Source: Clostridium pasteurianum BC1
GTDB taxonomy: Bacteria; Bacillota; Clostridia; Clostridiales; Clostridiaceae
Assembly: GCF_000389635.1 (NCBI RefSeq)
Contig: NC_021182.1
Coordinates: forward strand, 806,001 to 870,000
Length of the DNA stretch: 64,000 nucleotides
Reading direction: 5' to 3'
Shown piece after piece: positions 31,131 through 40,419 of this stretch. The position numbers were made by a program, and so were the translations under genes. Position 1 is the stretch's first letter; every line of letters starts with the position of its first letter. The notes below the pieces were generated by a model that did not search any database, was not told the DNA's origin, and saw nothing but the letters and a program-made list of their open reading frames with translations.

Positions 31131-32258
31131 ATGTTAAAAGCAGTAATTGTAGATAATGAAAAGCCTTCTATTAATATCTTAAAAATGTTTTTGGAGAAGA
31201 CTGGGCAAATAATGGTTGTTGACACCTTTCAAAATCCAATAAAGGCACTCAATGAGATAGAAAAATTAAAACCGGATGTGATTTTCCTTGATGTAGAAAT
31301 GCCTGAAATGTCTGGTATTGAATTGGCTAGTAATATAGCCCTAATGGATTATGATATTGAAATAGTTTTTGTAACTGCATATGATCAATACGCATTACAG
31401 GCTTTTAACGTTAATGCCGTAGCTTATTTATTAAAGCCTATTTTACCTAAAGATGTGAATAAAACCGTTAAAAGGCTAATGAAAGTATGTAGAGATTTAC
31501 CAATGGAACAAAAAATTAAATCGCAAGCCAAAATACAATGCTTTGGATGCTTTGAAGTATACAGCAGTTCAAGTGGACAACCTATAAAATGGAGAACATC
31601 TAAGTCAAAGGAGTTAATGGCCTATTTCTTTCAAAATAGAGGTATGCCTATAAGTAAATGGAAACTTTGTGAAGTACTTTGGCCGGAAGGTAATCAGGAT
31701 AAAATAGATATAAATTTGCATACCACTATTTATAAAATGAAAAAAACTTTGCGTAATTCTAATATTGATGTAGATATAAAGTTTATTAATAAAACTTATA
31801 TTATGAATATAAAAGATATATACAGTGATGTAGGTGAGTTTGAATCATTAACTAATGATAAAATAGATATAAAAGATGATAATGTTGAACAATATGAAAG
31901 AGCCTTTTCCATATACACAAATAATTATTTAGAGGAAAATGATTATTTGTGGGCTATTGAATTGCAAGAAACTTATCTACAAAAATTTATAAAAATATCA
32001 AAGAATCTATCAGATTTTTATATAAAAAAGAGCAATTATGATGATGCCATTAGGGTTATAAAAAGGGGACTGGAAATATCGCCTTTGGAAGAAGACTTAC
32101 ATGAAAATTTATTATACGTATATGTATTAACAGAGGATAGAATTTCTTTTATACAGCATTATAATTTATTATGGGAATTATTTAATGAAGAACTGGGTAT
32201 TGAGCCAAGGAATACTTTAAAAGGTATGTATAAAAAGATGATATTAAGCTGTGGATGA
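31131..32258 (+). CDS. Response regulator with SARP-type DNA-binding and BTAD domains
   Basis: 375 aa from the ATG at 31131 (GGAGAAGACCT upstream; the frame open from 30918 lacks a site). The REC domain has Asp8, phospho-Asp54 (FLDVEMPEMSG) and Lys102 (LLKPI). A winged-helix domain follows (about 130-210; FGCFEVYSSS, KSKELMAYFF, LCEVLWPEG, TIYKMKKTLR), which is the OmpR-like fold of SARP/AfsR activators. A BTAD tetratricopeptide-like region (about 225-375) ends in EELGIEPRNTLKGMY. It is the expected partner of the divergent hybrid kinase. SARP proteins bind hexamer or heptamer direct repeats near -35; such repeats precede this gene and four exopolysaccharide units. Fragment copied at 20238-20324. 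Confidence 0.9.
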   Translation: MLKAVIVDNEKPSINILKMFLEKTGQIMVVDTFQNPIKALNEIEKLKPDVIFLDVEMPEMSGIELASNIALMDYDIEIVFVTAYDQYALQAFNVNAVAYLLKPILPKDVNKTVKRLMKVCRDLPMEQKIKSQAKIQCFGCFEVYSSSSGQPIKWRTSKSKELMAYFFQNRGMPISKWKLCEVLWPEGNQDKIDINLHTTIYKMKKTLRNSNIDVDIKFINKTYIMNIKDIYSDVGEFESLTNDKIDIKDDNVEQYERAFSIYTNNYLEENDYLWAIELQETYLQKFIKISKNLSDFYIKKSNYDDAIRVIKRGLEISPLEEDLHENLLYVYVLTEDRISFIQHYNLLWELFNEELGIEPRNTLKGMYKKMILSCG

Positions 32259-32377
32259 AAGGATTTTTTAATAAGGAATAATTCAGATAAATTTAGTGAG
32301 AGAACAAACTCCCACTAAATAAATTTCATTTTAAATTGGCAGAGTATTTCATAGGAAAGTTGATTTTCATAAGCAGA

Positions 32378-34048
32378 TTAGAACTCATAGACTTCTAATC
32401 TATCTATATAAATACTTCCCGGACCGTTCAGAATAGCTAAGTTTAGCACTATTACAAAATAATTTGCCCAGCTTGGTCTTATGGATTGAATAGCCCCTGG
32501 AGCTAAAGTAGACCAATTGCTGTTTATTGAAATCCATTGTCCTAAATGACCTAGGTCTTGAGTCTTAGCAAAGTCTGTCAAATAAATATCCTGCCCATAG
32601 GTATGGGTGTGATTATCAGTGCCACCTGTCCCTGTTTTATTAACAGTAGTTGTTGTAACTATTTTCTGACCTCTAAGGGCATCTGCCCACATAGTGTAAA
32701 AGTCAATTGTGTTAGTTGGTATATTTATATTGGATTTCCATCTCAATCTGAAACTAACTCTCTTTGTATTAGGTTGTAATTTCACAAATAAATAGCAGCC
32801 GGAACTGGAATAGGCACCAAATTGTTTTGTAATCTTTGTTGAAAAGGCACCAGATTCAAAAACAGTAGTATCTCTAGCAACACTAATATTTTTTGCACTG
32901 AGAGTATTGTATATTTCATTATCTGTATAACTGAATACTTCTGCATCTATGCGTTTAGGTGAGAAGTTTAAACTGTTTTCATCCAAATAATTAGTAAAGA
33001 AACCAGTATATATATTATAGGACTTAGAACCTTCTATTTTAACAATTCCTCCGCCGGTAACTATATCATATTTACCCGTATTATTAAAAAGTCCACCATC
33101 AATATAAGAATCTTTTATATAAATTCCCTCACAATTAGTGCTCACATTAAAAGGGGCATATGCAGAGACATCTTGAAATACAAGTCTTGAATTACTTATT
33201 TCAAGTGTACCGCCGCTGCCTGATACTTTCATTTTACAGGAGCCTTCTATATGACACTGTGAAAGCATTGCTGCAGAAGAATTAATATCAAATTGCAAAG
33301 AATTATAATCAAAAGAGCATCCAAAGAAATAGAATTCACCTGAAGGATTTTGAAGGTTTACTGCTGTACCTGAATTATAAAATGTACATCCATAGAAGGA
33401 TATACCCTCTCCATAATCAGTGTAACCTGATGGCATAATAATACAAGTATCACAATCAAATATATCTAAAGAAGTGTGTCTGATTAAATAAGCATGATTA
33501 CAGTATCTAATACCAGCGGAAAATCCTCTTATATTTAGTTTCGTAAGATTTATATGAGCTACACCGCTTCCATTTACACTGCTGTCTATATTTAAAGCTG
33601 TAGAATTATTTCTTACAGTGCCGCTGCTTTTACCATCAATAAATAAATTTTTAATTTCACCAATGTGATTGTTAAAATAGGGTGGTATCCTAGTGGCGGT
33701 TACGTAGATGCTGGTTTGTGCAGGATTACCTGTAAAATCCAAAGTGGCTGAATTACCATCTAAATTTATATAAGATAAGTCTATTGTTAAAGAAATATTG
33801 CTAGAAGTGTCATAACTTGTTATTTTATAGATTTTAAATGCTTCTAATTTAGCTTTTTTACCTTGAGTTTTGCAGTCAGCTAATAATCTCAGAAATCTTC
33901 CTCTGTCATCGGTTTCACCTGTCATTCTTGGGTATGAAGATATTGAAAGTGTACTTTCATCTGAATTATATATATCTGCTGAGATTTCGTCTGATAAATT
34001 TTGTTTTGTATGGTTAACTTGGTAATTTTCAGTTAAACCTTTTATCAT
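32378..34048 (-). CDS. Right-handed beta-helix (pectate-lyase/tailspike-like) protein
   Basis: 556 aa. After about 45 residues the sequence has repeated short strands with N/S/G turns ('FYGCTFYNSGTAVNLQNPSG', 'EISNSRLVFQ', 'IYIKDSYIDGGLF'), the pattern of a parallel beta-helix as in GH28-related and phage tailspike proteins. The final 130 residues look like a beta-sandwich carbohydrate-binding domain (VSFRLRWKSN, IYIDRLEVYEF). There is no signal peptide, which is odd for a protein acting on an exported polymer; it may be released by lysis, exported another way, or be of phage origin. A strong AGAGGAGGT site precedes the ATG. Likely a polysaccharide-binding or -cleaving protein of the locus. 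Confidence 0.7.
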   Translation of the reverse strand: MIKGLTENYQVNHTKQNLSDEISADIYNSDESTLSISSYPRMTGETDDRGRFLRLLADCKTQGKKAKLEAFKIYKITSYDTSSNISLTIDLSYINLDGNSATLDFTGNPAQTSIYVTATRIPPYFNNHIGEIKNLFIDGKSSGTVRNNSTALNIDSSVNGSGVAHINLTKLNIRGFSAGIRYCNHAYLIRHTSLDIFDCDTCIIMPSGYTDYGEGISFYGCTFYNSGTAVNLQNPSGEFYFFGCSFDYNSLQFDINSSAAMLSQCHIEGSCKMKVSGSGGTLEISNSRLVFQDVSAYAPFNVSTNCEGIYIKDSYIDGGLFNNTGKYDIVTGGGIVKIEGSKSYNIYTGFFTNYLDENSLNFSPKRIDAEVFSYTDNEIYNTLSAKNISVARDTTVFESGAFSTKITKQFGAYSSSGCYLFVKLQPNTKRVSFRLRWKSNINIPTNTIDFYTMWADALRGQKIVTTTTVNKTGTGGTDNHTHTYGQDIYLTDFAKTQDLGHLGQWISINSNWSTLAPGAIQSIRPSWANYFVIVLNLAILNGPGSIYIDRLEVYEF

Positions 34049-34151
34049 ATTTGGTTACCTCCTCTTTTCTTGTAATATAATATGATGGGTAAAGAGGTTA
34101 TGCACCAGATTATTAGATAAATTACATATATAAATATGATTATGGACGAGC

Positions 34152-34196
34152 AAAAAGGCGGTCTCACAATGCATATCTATGCATTGTGAGACCGCC
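34152..34196 (-). terminator. Very strong terminator of the GT32 gene
   Basis: Perfect 19-bp stem: GGCGGTCTCACAATGCATA paired with 34178-34196, tiny loop, then TTTTT on the minus strand. It lies 8 nt beyond the stop at 34205 and separates this gene from the beta-helix gene. Confidence 0.9.
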
Positions 34197-34204
34197 ACCT
34201 GAAT

Positions 34205-34960
34205 TTATTCTTGTTTATAATTATTTTGTTTTCTCTGTTCTAAATATATTTTATAAAAGGGTGATGTTACTAAAGCTTTATAATGAGACATTTTTCCATA
34301 GAGTACTTCACCTGTTATAAATTTAATAAACTTTCTAAAATTACCTACTTTTTTATTGTACCAGGAACCGTTGTAATAATGAACTGAATAACCCATATTT
34401 CTATTATAAGTAGGACGCTCAAAATATTCCTTTGGATAGACAATAATATCATTAGCTCCGTCATTTAGAGTCTGTAATTTATTGTTTAATTGAAAGCTTG
34501 AAAACTCTTTCATAAAAAATCTAGTAAATAGGTCATTGTTATTTAAATTTACAGAATATGGATCGTTATCATATAATGCAAGCAGCTTTTTTATTGTTCC
34601 GTTGCCCTGTTTTGCACCAAATATTGCTGTACCTAAAGTACAGTCGAACATAAAACCTAAAAACATATCATTATTTAAAAATTCATCAAAATTCTTTTTC
34701 ATTTCAACATCTGTGTCTAAATAAATACCACCATATTCATAGATGACATTTAATCTGACAAAATCAGATAAGAACGCATATTTTTTTAATTTATAGCTTT
34801 CACTGGCAAAGGGATGACAGTGAACATCAAAATTTTTCTCATTCCACTCTATAATTTCATAGTCTGTATTTTTTTTCCAACTAGTTATACACTTTTTCAT
34901 TAATTGGGATTTGGGATTTTCACCAAACCAACAATAATGAATCTTCTTAGGAATATTCAT
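34205..34960 (-). CDS. GT32-type capsular glycosyltransferase
   Basis: 251 aa. 'IPKKIHYCWFGENPKSQLMK' and 'SDFVRLNVIYEYGGIYLDTD' (DxD at the end) are the two hallmark blocks of the OCH1/GT32 family (Gly_transf_sug), which transfer a hexose from a nucleotide sugar using a metal held by DxD. A short amphipathic C-terminus (YKIYLEQRKQN) may touch the membrane. No membrane helices; cytoplasmic face. AAGGAAGGG is the ribosome site. It is a single-gene minus-strand unit inside the mainly plus-strand locus, closed by the 19-bp stem terminator. Confidence 0.85.
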   Translation of the reverse strand: MNIPKKIHYCWFGENPKSQLMKKCITSWKKNTDYEIIEWNEKNFDVHCHPFASESYKLKKYAFLSDFVRLNVIYEYGGIYLDTDVEMKKNFDEFLNNDMFLGFMFDCTLGTAIFGAKQGNGTIKKLLALYDNDPYSVNLNNNDLFTRFFMKEFSSFQLNNKLQTLNDGANDIIVYPKEYFERPTYNRNMGYSVHYYNGSWYNKKVGNFRKFIKFITGEVLYGKMSHYKALVTSPFYKIYLEQRKQNNYKQE

Positions 34961-35381
34961 TTTTTCCCTTCCTTTATTATATAGTATTATTAGTATTGTA
35001 ATTATTTTTGAAATTTTGAAAGAGTAATCTACTCAGGTAGTAGTTAGTGAAGACTAATTTTTATATTAGTAAATATTTTATTTGTGATTTTATTAGATGA
35101 GTATAATATGAACTAAAAATATATATTAAGCATAGCATCAATTTCAGTATTTGTACAGAATTTTTAGTTATAATGGAGTATAATACCGATTATCTATGAA
35201 ATATAAATTCCATGACATGAGATGTTATGTTAATATTACTTGTTATATAATAGATATGATAGTATAATAAGTTAAAATTGTAAAAATAATTATTTAAAGT
35301 AAATATAAAAAATCACTTACATATTAAGAATATTTATATATTTTTAATGATTATTAATTCTGAAAAAGTTGGGTGTAAATT
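34961..35381. other. Divergent promoter region, GT32 gene and first polymerase gene
   Basis: 421 bp with no gene. It contains activator box E (35141-35174). The predicted leader of the polymerase mRNA is about 200 nt, AT-rich, with no riboswitch I can recognise. Confidence 0.5.
35141..35174 (+). promoter_or_regulatory. Activator box E (degenerate) and -10
   Basis: ATTTCA (35141-35146), GTATT, TGTACA (35152-35157), 11 nt, TATAAT (35169-35174). The first hexamer keeps TTCA only; the second hexamer and the N5 and N11 spacings match the other boxes exactly. Confidence 0.5.
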
Positions 35382-36692
35382 ATGACTATAACATTAACGG
35401 GAATTGTAATATTACCACTTATTTTAATTGTATTTATTTTTTGTGATATAAAATATTTATTTTATTTATTGTTCTTTTTCTCAGCGTTTACATCTACAGC
35501 TTTACTTAAATTTTCTGGCAGCGAAAAATCATTTCAAATATATCATGTAGTTGCAATAATTTTTATTATAAGAATTTTTGTGGAACTGAAAAGAAGAAAT
35601 TTAAGTATACAAAATTTACATAGTAGAATATTATTTGTATTTATATTTGTATGTTTTTTTTCATTATTTTACCCACTTATTTTTTCTGGAGGTACTATTG
35701 TAAAAACCCCTTCAAGTGATAAGTATCTTCCAATATCATTTTCATCTCAGAATAGTACACAATTTTTATATTTATTACTAGGATATTTAACATATTTATC
35801 CGTGCTGGCATTTTTTAAAATAAAAGGGTTAAAGGCTAATAGTGTGTTAAATATTATTCGTATTACTTTATCAGTCATACTGATATTAGGTATTATTCAA
35901 TTTATAATGCCAGTAAAAGCATATAACAATATCTTTAGAAATGATTTTCACAGTAATGACCAAATCGTGGCATTAGGAGTAAGAATTTCTTCTGTTACAA
36001 TGGAAGCTTCGATTTTGGCACTATTTGTGACTCCTTTGTTTATTGGAGTTATCATTAATTTTTTTAATAAATTTAATTTACTGGATTTAGTTTTAATTAT
36101 GTTATCTATAGCTATTAATTTGGAAAACGGCAGTTCTTCATTTTTCGTAGGAGTATTTATATTTATTGGCTTTGAAATATTTTTAAGCCTGTTTGTAAAG
36201 AATAAAAAATTGTCTCGTACAAAAATAATTATTGTATCATCAACATTATTATTAATTTTAGTATTAACTATAATATTTAAGGACAAGTTTATATATATTT
36301 TGGGAAATATAACTGGAAAGTTAAATGGACAGGGTGAATCAGGAAGTATGAGAAAATATGATTTTCAGTATCATATGAATGTATTTAAAAATTATCTTAT
36401 TACGGGAATTGGATTTGGAAGTGTAAGATCAAAGGATTTAATATCCACAATTTTAGCTGATGTAGGACTGTGCGGAGGAATACCTTTAATAATATATATA
36501 TCAGCTAGATTATATTTATTAAAGAGAATCGGCAGTGAATTTTCTAAAATATTATACGCCATAATGTTTGTTACTATAGCAGTGCTTTTTATTTCAGTAC
36601 CGGAAATTTTTTACTTGTATATATGGATATATTTTGGAATAATCGATTATTTCCTGTTTAATAATGAGGATAATAGAGTAAAGATATATTAG
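35382..36692 (+). CDS. Wzy-like O-antigen/exopolysaccharide polymerase
   Basis: 436 aa, about eleven hydrophobic helices with a large extracytoplasmic loop around residues 100-130 and a second near 310-345. 'YHMNVFKNYLITGIGFGSVR' followed by KDL matches the periplasmic-loop motif of O-antigen polymerase/ligase (Wzy_C) proteins, and the neighbouring polymerase at 40420-41727 shares it (GIGFGTARGKDLLST). It joins undecaprenyl-linked repeat units on the outer face of the membrane. The ribosome site before the ATG is poor (AAAGTTGGGTG). First gene of a unit with the GT4 gene at 36732. Confidence 0.8.
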   Translation: MTITLTGIVILPLILIVFIFCDIKYLFYLLFFFSAFTSTALLKFSGSEKSFQIYHVVAIIFIIRIFVELKRRNLSIQNLHSRILFVFIFVCFFSLFYPLIFSGGTIVKTPSSDKYLPISFSSQNSTQFLYLLLGYLTYLSVLAFFKIKGLKANSVLNIIRITLSVILILGIIQFIMPVKAYNNIFRNDFHSNDQIVALGVRISSVTMEASILALFVTPLFIGVIINFFNKFNLLDLVLIMLSIAINLENGSSSFFVGVFIFIGFEIFLSLFVKNKKLSRTKIIIVSSTLLLILVLTIIFKDKFIYILGNITGKLNGQGESGSMRKYDFQYHMNVFKNYLITGIGFGSVRSKDLISTILADVGLCGGIPLIIYISARLYLLKRIGSEFSKILYAIMFVTIAVLFISVPEIFYLYIWIYFGIIDYFLFNNEDNRVKIY

Positions 36693-36731
36693 AAACTTAA
36701 TATTAATAAATTATTGGAGGATTGTAACAAT

Positions 36732-37817
36732 ATGATTTTGATAATATCTGGAAGCAGCACTATAAGTGGAGCCGAATATGTCTTAGCGGACTATTTAAAA
36801 TATTCCAATAAAAATAAATTTATAATTCTCACTTCTGATAACAATAAAGTTATTAATTTTTATGAAGATTTAAATATTAACAGAGTTATAAGTTCTAAAT
36901 ACTTGACTCCATCAGGAGCGGTAACAAACAAGAAAATGTTTGGAAAAGTTAAAAAATTATTAAGATACATATTATCTAGACAAGTAATATATAATACAAT
37001 TAATAAATTTAATATTAAAAAGATTATGGGTAATAATACTACAGACATTATATATTCTGCATGGGTAAAAAGAATTCCAGAAGCTACATATTATCAGTAT
37101 GTTCATGATATAGTTAATGAAGAAAGTTTTATAAGCAAAGTAATATTAAAATTTGACAAATATGTGGACAAATATTTTGCTGTGTCCATGGCAGTTAAAA
37201 ATTCTCTTTGTAATATAGGTATAAATGAAAATAAAATAATATTAATTTATAATGGATTACAGGATTTAAAATTCATTGAAAGGCGTATGAATGATAAATT
37301 AGTATTTGGATTTTTGGGGGCTTTAAGTGATAGAAAATCTCCTTTAACCTTTGTGGATTTTATTAAAAAATCAGGGTACAAGGGCCTAATGGCATATCAT
37401 ATTTCAGAAGGCAATATGGAAAATAAAGTTAAGGATAAAATTAAGAAGGAAAATGTGGACATTGAATTAATAGGAAAAGTAGAAAGAGAAAATATGAGAG
37501 AATTTTATGATAAAATAGACTTTCTATTTGTTCCAAGTAAAGAGGACCCCCTTCCCACTGTAGTTCTTGAAGCTTTTAATTACAGTACTCCCGTTATAGG
37601 TAGAAGAATTGATGGAATACCAGAAATGATTACAGAACAATTTAATGGATACCTGTTTAAAGACAATGAAGATTTTAATAATGTAATTTCCAAAATTAAA
37701 AATTTAAACCAAGAAACATATAGTAAAATTTGTATTAATGCCAATTTTACTATTAAAGACAAATTTAGCTTGAATAAAAAAATTTTAAAATTAAACGAAT
37801 TCTTATTTTCTACTTAA
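36732..37817 (+). CDS. GT4 family glycosyltransferase
   Basis: 361 aa from the ATG at 36732 (TTGGAGG 11 nt upstream; an in-frame TTG at 36714 overlaps that site and is unlikely). GT-B fold: an N-terminal acceptor domain beginning MILIISGSSTISGAEYVLAD, and a C-terminal nucleotide-sugar domain with 'FVPSKEDPLPTVVLEAFNYS', the E-x7-E motif of retaining GT4 enzymes. Cytosolic, adding one sugar to the lipid-linked unit. It lies 39 nt after the polymerase and ends at the 19-bp stem terminator at 37871. Donor and linkage cannot be told from sequence. Confidence 0.85.
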   Translation: MILIISGSSTISGAEYVLADYLKYSNKNKFIILTSDNNKVINFYEDLNINRVISSKYLTPSGAVTNKKMFGKVKKLLRYILSRQVIYNTINKFNIKKIMGNNTTDIIYSAWVKRIPEATYYQYVHDIVNEESFISKVILKFDKYVDKYFAVSMAVKNSLCNIGINENKIILIYNGLQDLKFIERRMNDKLVFGFLGALSDRKSPLTFVDFIKKSGYKGLMAYHISEGNMENKVKDKIKKENVDIELIGKVERENMREFYDKIDFLFVPSKEDPLPTVVLEAFNYSTPVIGRRIDGIPEMITEQFNGYLFKDNEDFNNVISKIKNLNQETYSKICINANFTIKDKFSLNKKILKLNEFLFST

Positions 37818-37870
37818 AATTTAGTAACTGCATTGATATGAAAGAAAAACAATTTAACATTGCCCTAAGG

Positions 37871-37914
37871 AAACCAGGTAAATACAAAATAAGTTTTGTA
37901 TTTACCTGGTTTTT
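37871..37914 (+). terminator. Strong terminator
   Basis: Perfect 19-bp stem, AAACCAGGTAAATACAAAA paired with 37894-37912, loop TAAG, T run. It closes the polymerase/GT4 unit and stands immediately before the next activator box. Confidence 0.9.
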
Positions 37915-37924
37915 AATTGTAAAA

Positions 37925-37958
37925 TGTTCAGAAAATGTCCATGGTAAACTTGTATTAT
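37925..37958 (+). promoter_or_regulatory. Activator box B and -10
   Basis: TGTTCA (37925-37930), GAAAA, TGTCCA (37936-37941), 11 nt, TATTAT (37953-37958). It precedes the two GT4 genes starting at 38030. Confidence 0.7.
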
Positions 37959-38029
37959 AAAGTCATGTATTAGTGAGAATTGAACTAAAAACTTATAAAA
38001 AATATTTTATGTGATTGGAGCTGTAAAAT

Positions 38030-39148
38030 GTGAAATTAGCTTTAGTACATGATTGGTTAACAAATATGGGTGGAGCAGAAAGAGTCCTTATAAATTTTAA
38101 GAAAATATATAATGATTCCCCAATATACACCACACTTTATAATCCGACAAAATTAGATGATGAACTAAGAAATATTGATGTAAGAACATCGTTTTTACAA
38201 AGTGAAAAAAATTTAAAAAAAGGACATCAAAGTTTATTACCATATATGCCAATGGCCTTTGAAAGTTTTGACTTGAACGAATATGACATTGTGCTGAGCA
38301 GTAGTTCTTCCTGTGCCAAGGGAATAGTAACAAGTCCAAATTCTATGCATGTATGTTACTGTCATACTCCTATGAGGTATGGCTGGGAATTTTATTATGA
38401 GTATGCACAGGATTGGAATATGAAAAAAATAAAGAGAAATATGCTCAAGTACTTTATCAACTATATGAGAGTATGGGACAATGTATCTTCAAGCAGAGTA
38501 GATTATTTTATTGCAAATTCAAGAAATGTAGCATTGAGAATTTGGAAGCATTACAGAAGAGAAAGTGTAGTTATACACCCTCCTGTAAGGTGTAATTTAT
38601 TTGATATAAGTGATATTGATGAAGATTATTTCTTAATACTTTCAAGACTTGTACCATACAAAAAAATTGATTTAGCTGTAAGGGCATTTAATGAGCTAGG
38701 ATTGCCTTTAGTTGTAGTAGGTGATGGAGTGGAAAGGGAAAATTTACAGTCTATAGCCAAAGATAATATTAAATTTTTAGGCAGGCAGCCAGATAATGTA
38801 GTAAAAGAATATTACTCAAAATGTAGGGCATTTATATTTCCTGGTGAAGAAGATTTCGGTATAACATCTTTAGAAGCTCAAGCTAGTGGACGACCTGTAA
38901 TTGGTTTAAAAAAAGGCGGATTACTTGAGACTGTTGTAAAAGATGAGACGGGAGTTTTTTTCAATGAACAGACAGTGGAAAGTTTAAAGGATGCAGTTAA
39001 AAGATTTCAGCATATTAATTTTGATAAGCAAACCATCAGAAAACATGCAGAAGGATTCAGCGAAGAAATATTTAAAAATAAAATTCATGATTTTGTAAGC
39101 AGTAAATATCATGAGTTTGAAAAAATTAGTAAATGGAAGATATTATGA
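38030..39148 (+). CDS. GT4 family glycosyltransferase (probable mannosyltransferase)
   Basis: 372 aa, GTG start behind GGAGCTG. Starts KLALVHDWLTNMGGAERVLI, the form seen in GDP-mannose-dependent transferases of polysaccharide clusters; 'CYCHTPMRYGWEFYYEYAQD' is also typical of that subgroup. The C-terminal domain has 'FPGEEDFGITSLEAQASGRP' with E-x7-E. ManC at 48319 would provide GDP-mannose. First gene after box B, overlapping the next gene by 4 nt (ATGA), so the two are coupled. Cytosolic. The mannose assignment rests on family resemblance. Confidence 0.85.
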   Translation: MKLALVHDWLTNMGGAERVLINFKKIYNDSPIYTTLYNPTKLDDELRNIDVRTSFLQSEKNLKKGHQSLLPYMPMAFESFDLNEYDIVLSSSSSCAKGIVTSPNSMHVCYCHTPMRYGWEFYYEYAQDWNMKKIKRNMLKYFINYMRVWDNVSSSRVDYFIANSRNVALRIWKHYRRESVVIHPPVRCNLFDISDIDEDYFLILSRLVPYKKIDLAVRAFNELGLPLVVVGDGVERENLQSIAKDNIKFLGRQPDNVVKEYYSKCRAFIFPGEEDFGITSLEAQASGRPVIGLKKGGLLETVVKDETGVFFNEQTVESLKDAVKRFQHINFDKQTIRKHAEGFSEEIFKNKIHDFVSSKYHEFEKISKWKIL

Positions 39149-40245
39149 TGAAGCAGATTGTATTTAACGCATTACAAACTTCTCTAAGCGGTGGTATTGG
39201 CAGATATAGTTATGAATTGGCGAAAAATATTTATAAATTAAATAAAGTTGATTTAAAAATTGTAATTAGAGAAGAAGATAAACATTTATTTAGGTTTGCA
39301 GAGAAAGAAGATTTAGTGATAGCTAAAGGCATAGATAACAGTAAAAGCAGAAATTATTATGAACAATTTAAATTACCTGATTTGATAAATGAGTTGTATC
39401 CGGAAGCTATAGTACATTATCCAGATAGTATGGCTCCTTTATTTGCAAAAAATAAAGTTGTAATCACAGTTCATGACCTGGCATTTAAGAGTTTAAAAAA
39501 TGTTTTTACATTAAAAACAACGTTATGGAAGAATCTTATCACAGATTTATCAATAAAAAAGGCAAATAAAATTATAACTATAACTAATTTTGTTAAGGAT
39601 GAAATATTAAAATATTATAATGTTGATTCTAATAGAATCAGCGTAGTGTACAATGGCTTCAATAATTTCTCAAAAGATTCCATAGAACTAAAAAATATAT
39701 CAAATAATATTTTGAAGTTTTCTAATAAACCATATATTTTGACGGTGAGTACTATATCACCAAGAAAAAATATAGATGGATTGATAAAGGCATTCAATTT
39801 AATAAAAGATAAAATCAATTGTGATTTAGTGGTAGCTGGTAAAAACGGATGGATGTATGAAGATATATTTAAACTTGTAAAAGATTTAAATATAGAAAAC
39901 AGGGTGACTTTTACTGGTGGTATAAACGATGATGAATTGAAATCCTTATATAAAAATGCAAACACATTTATTTACCCTTCTTTTTATGAGGGCTTTGGAT
40001 TACCCCCTTTAGAGGCTATGTCCTATGGAATTCCATGCATCGTGTCAAATGCAGATTCTCTATTAGAAGTTGTTGGTGACGCAGCCTTTAGTATAAACCC
40101 ACATGTAATAGAAGCAATATCTAATGGAATTGTACAAGTGTATAGCGATTCAAAGTTACGCGAAGCCATAGTAAACAAAGGATTTGAGAGAATTGAAAAA
40201 TTTTCTTGGGAAATGTGTGCTCGCATCGTTGCAACTTTATATTAA
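39145..40245 (+). CDS. GT4 family glycosyltransferase
   Basis: 366 aa from the ATG at 39145, which overlaps the preceding stop as ATGA and has GGAAG 5 nt upstream. N-terminal 'TSLSGGIGRYSYELAKNIYK' with the glycine loop, middle 'VITVHDLAFKSLKNVFTLKT', and C-terminal 'YPSFYEGFGLPPLEAMSYGI' (E-x7-E) are the standard GT4 blocks, closest to mannosyl/rhamnosyl transferases. Translationally coupled to the GT4 gene before it. Its end faces the convergent polymerase gene (40420-41727). Cytosolic; specificity unknown. Confidence 0.87.
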   Translation: MMKQIVFNALQTSLSGGIGRYSYELAKNIYKLNKVDLKIVIREEDKHLFRFAEKEDLVIAKGIDNSKSRNYYEQFKLPDLINELYPEAIVHYPDSMAPLFAKNKVVITVHDLAFKSLKNVFTLKTTLWKNLITDLSIKKANKIITITNFVKDEILKYYNVDSNRISVVYNGFNNFSKDSIELKNISNNILKFSNKPYILTVSTISPRKNIDGLIKAFNLIKDKINCDLVVAGKNGWMYEDIFKLVKDLNIENRVTFTGGINDDELKSLYKNANTFIYPSFYEGFGLPPLEAMSYGIPCIVSNADSLLEVVGDAAFSINPHVIEAISNGIVQVYSDSKLREAIVNKGFERIEKFSWEMCARIVATLY

Positions 40246-40299
40246 AGTATAATAATTATTCAGCTATGTTAACTCATATGCTGAATTTTATTATTGTAA

Positions 40300-40375
40300 A
40301 AAGGGCTTTTTAAAAGCCGATATCTTAAAAAGGGTCATCTCTAATGGTATCTATACATTTTGAGAAAGCCCATTT
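40300..40375. terminator. Probable terminator between convergent genes
   Basis: AAAAAGGGCTTTTTAAAAGCC and, further on, GGGTCATCTC...GAGAAAGCCC form overlapping imperfect hairpins between the genes ending at 40245 and 40420. The second resembles a decayed version of the hairpin at 34157-34196. Confidence 0.45.
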
Positions 40376-40419
40376 TATATTATGTTGAAAATTAACTATA
40401 CAATGTTAATAAGGATAAT

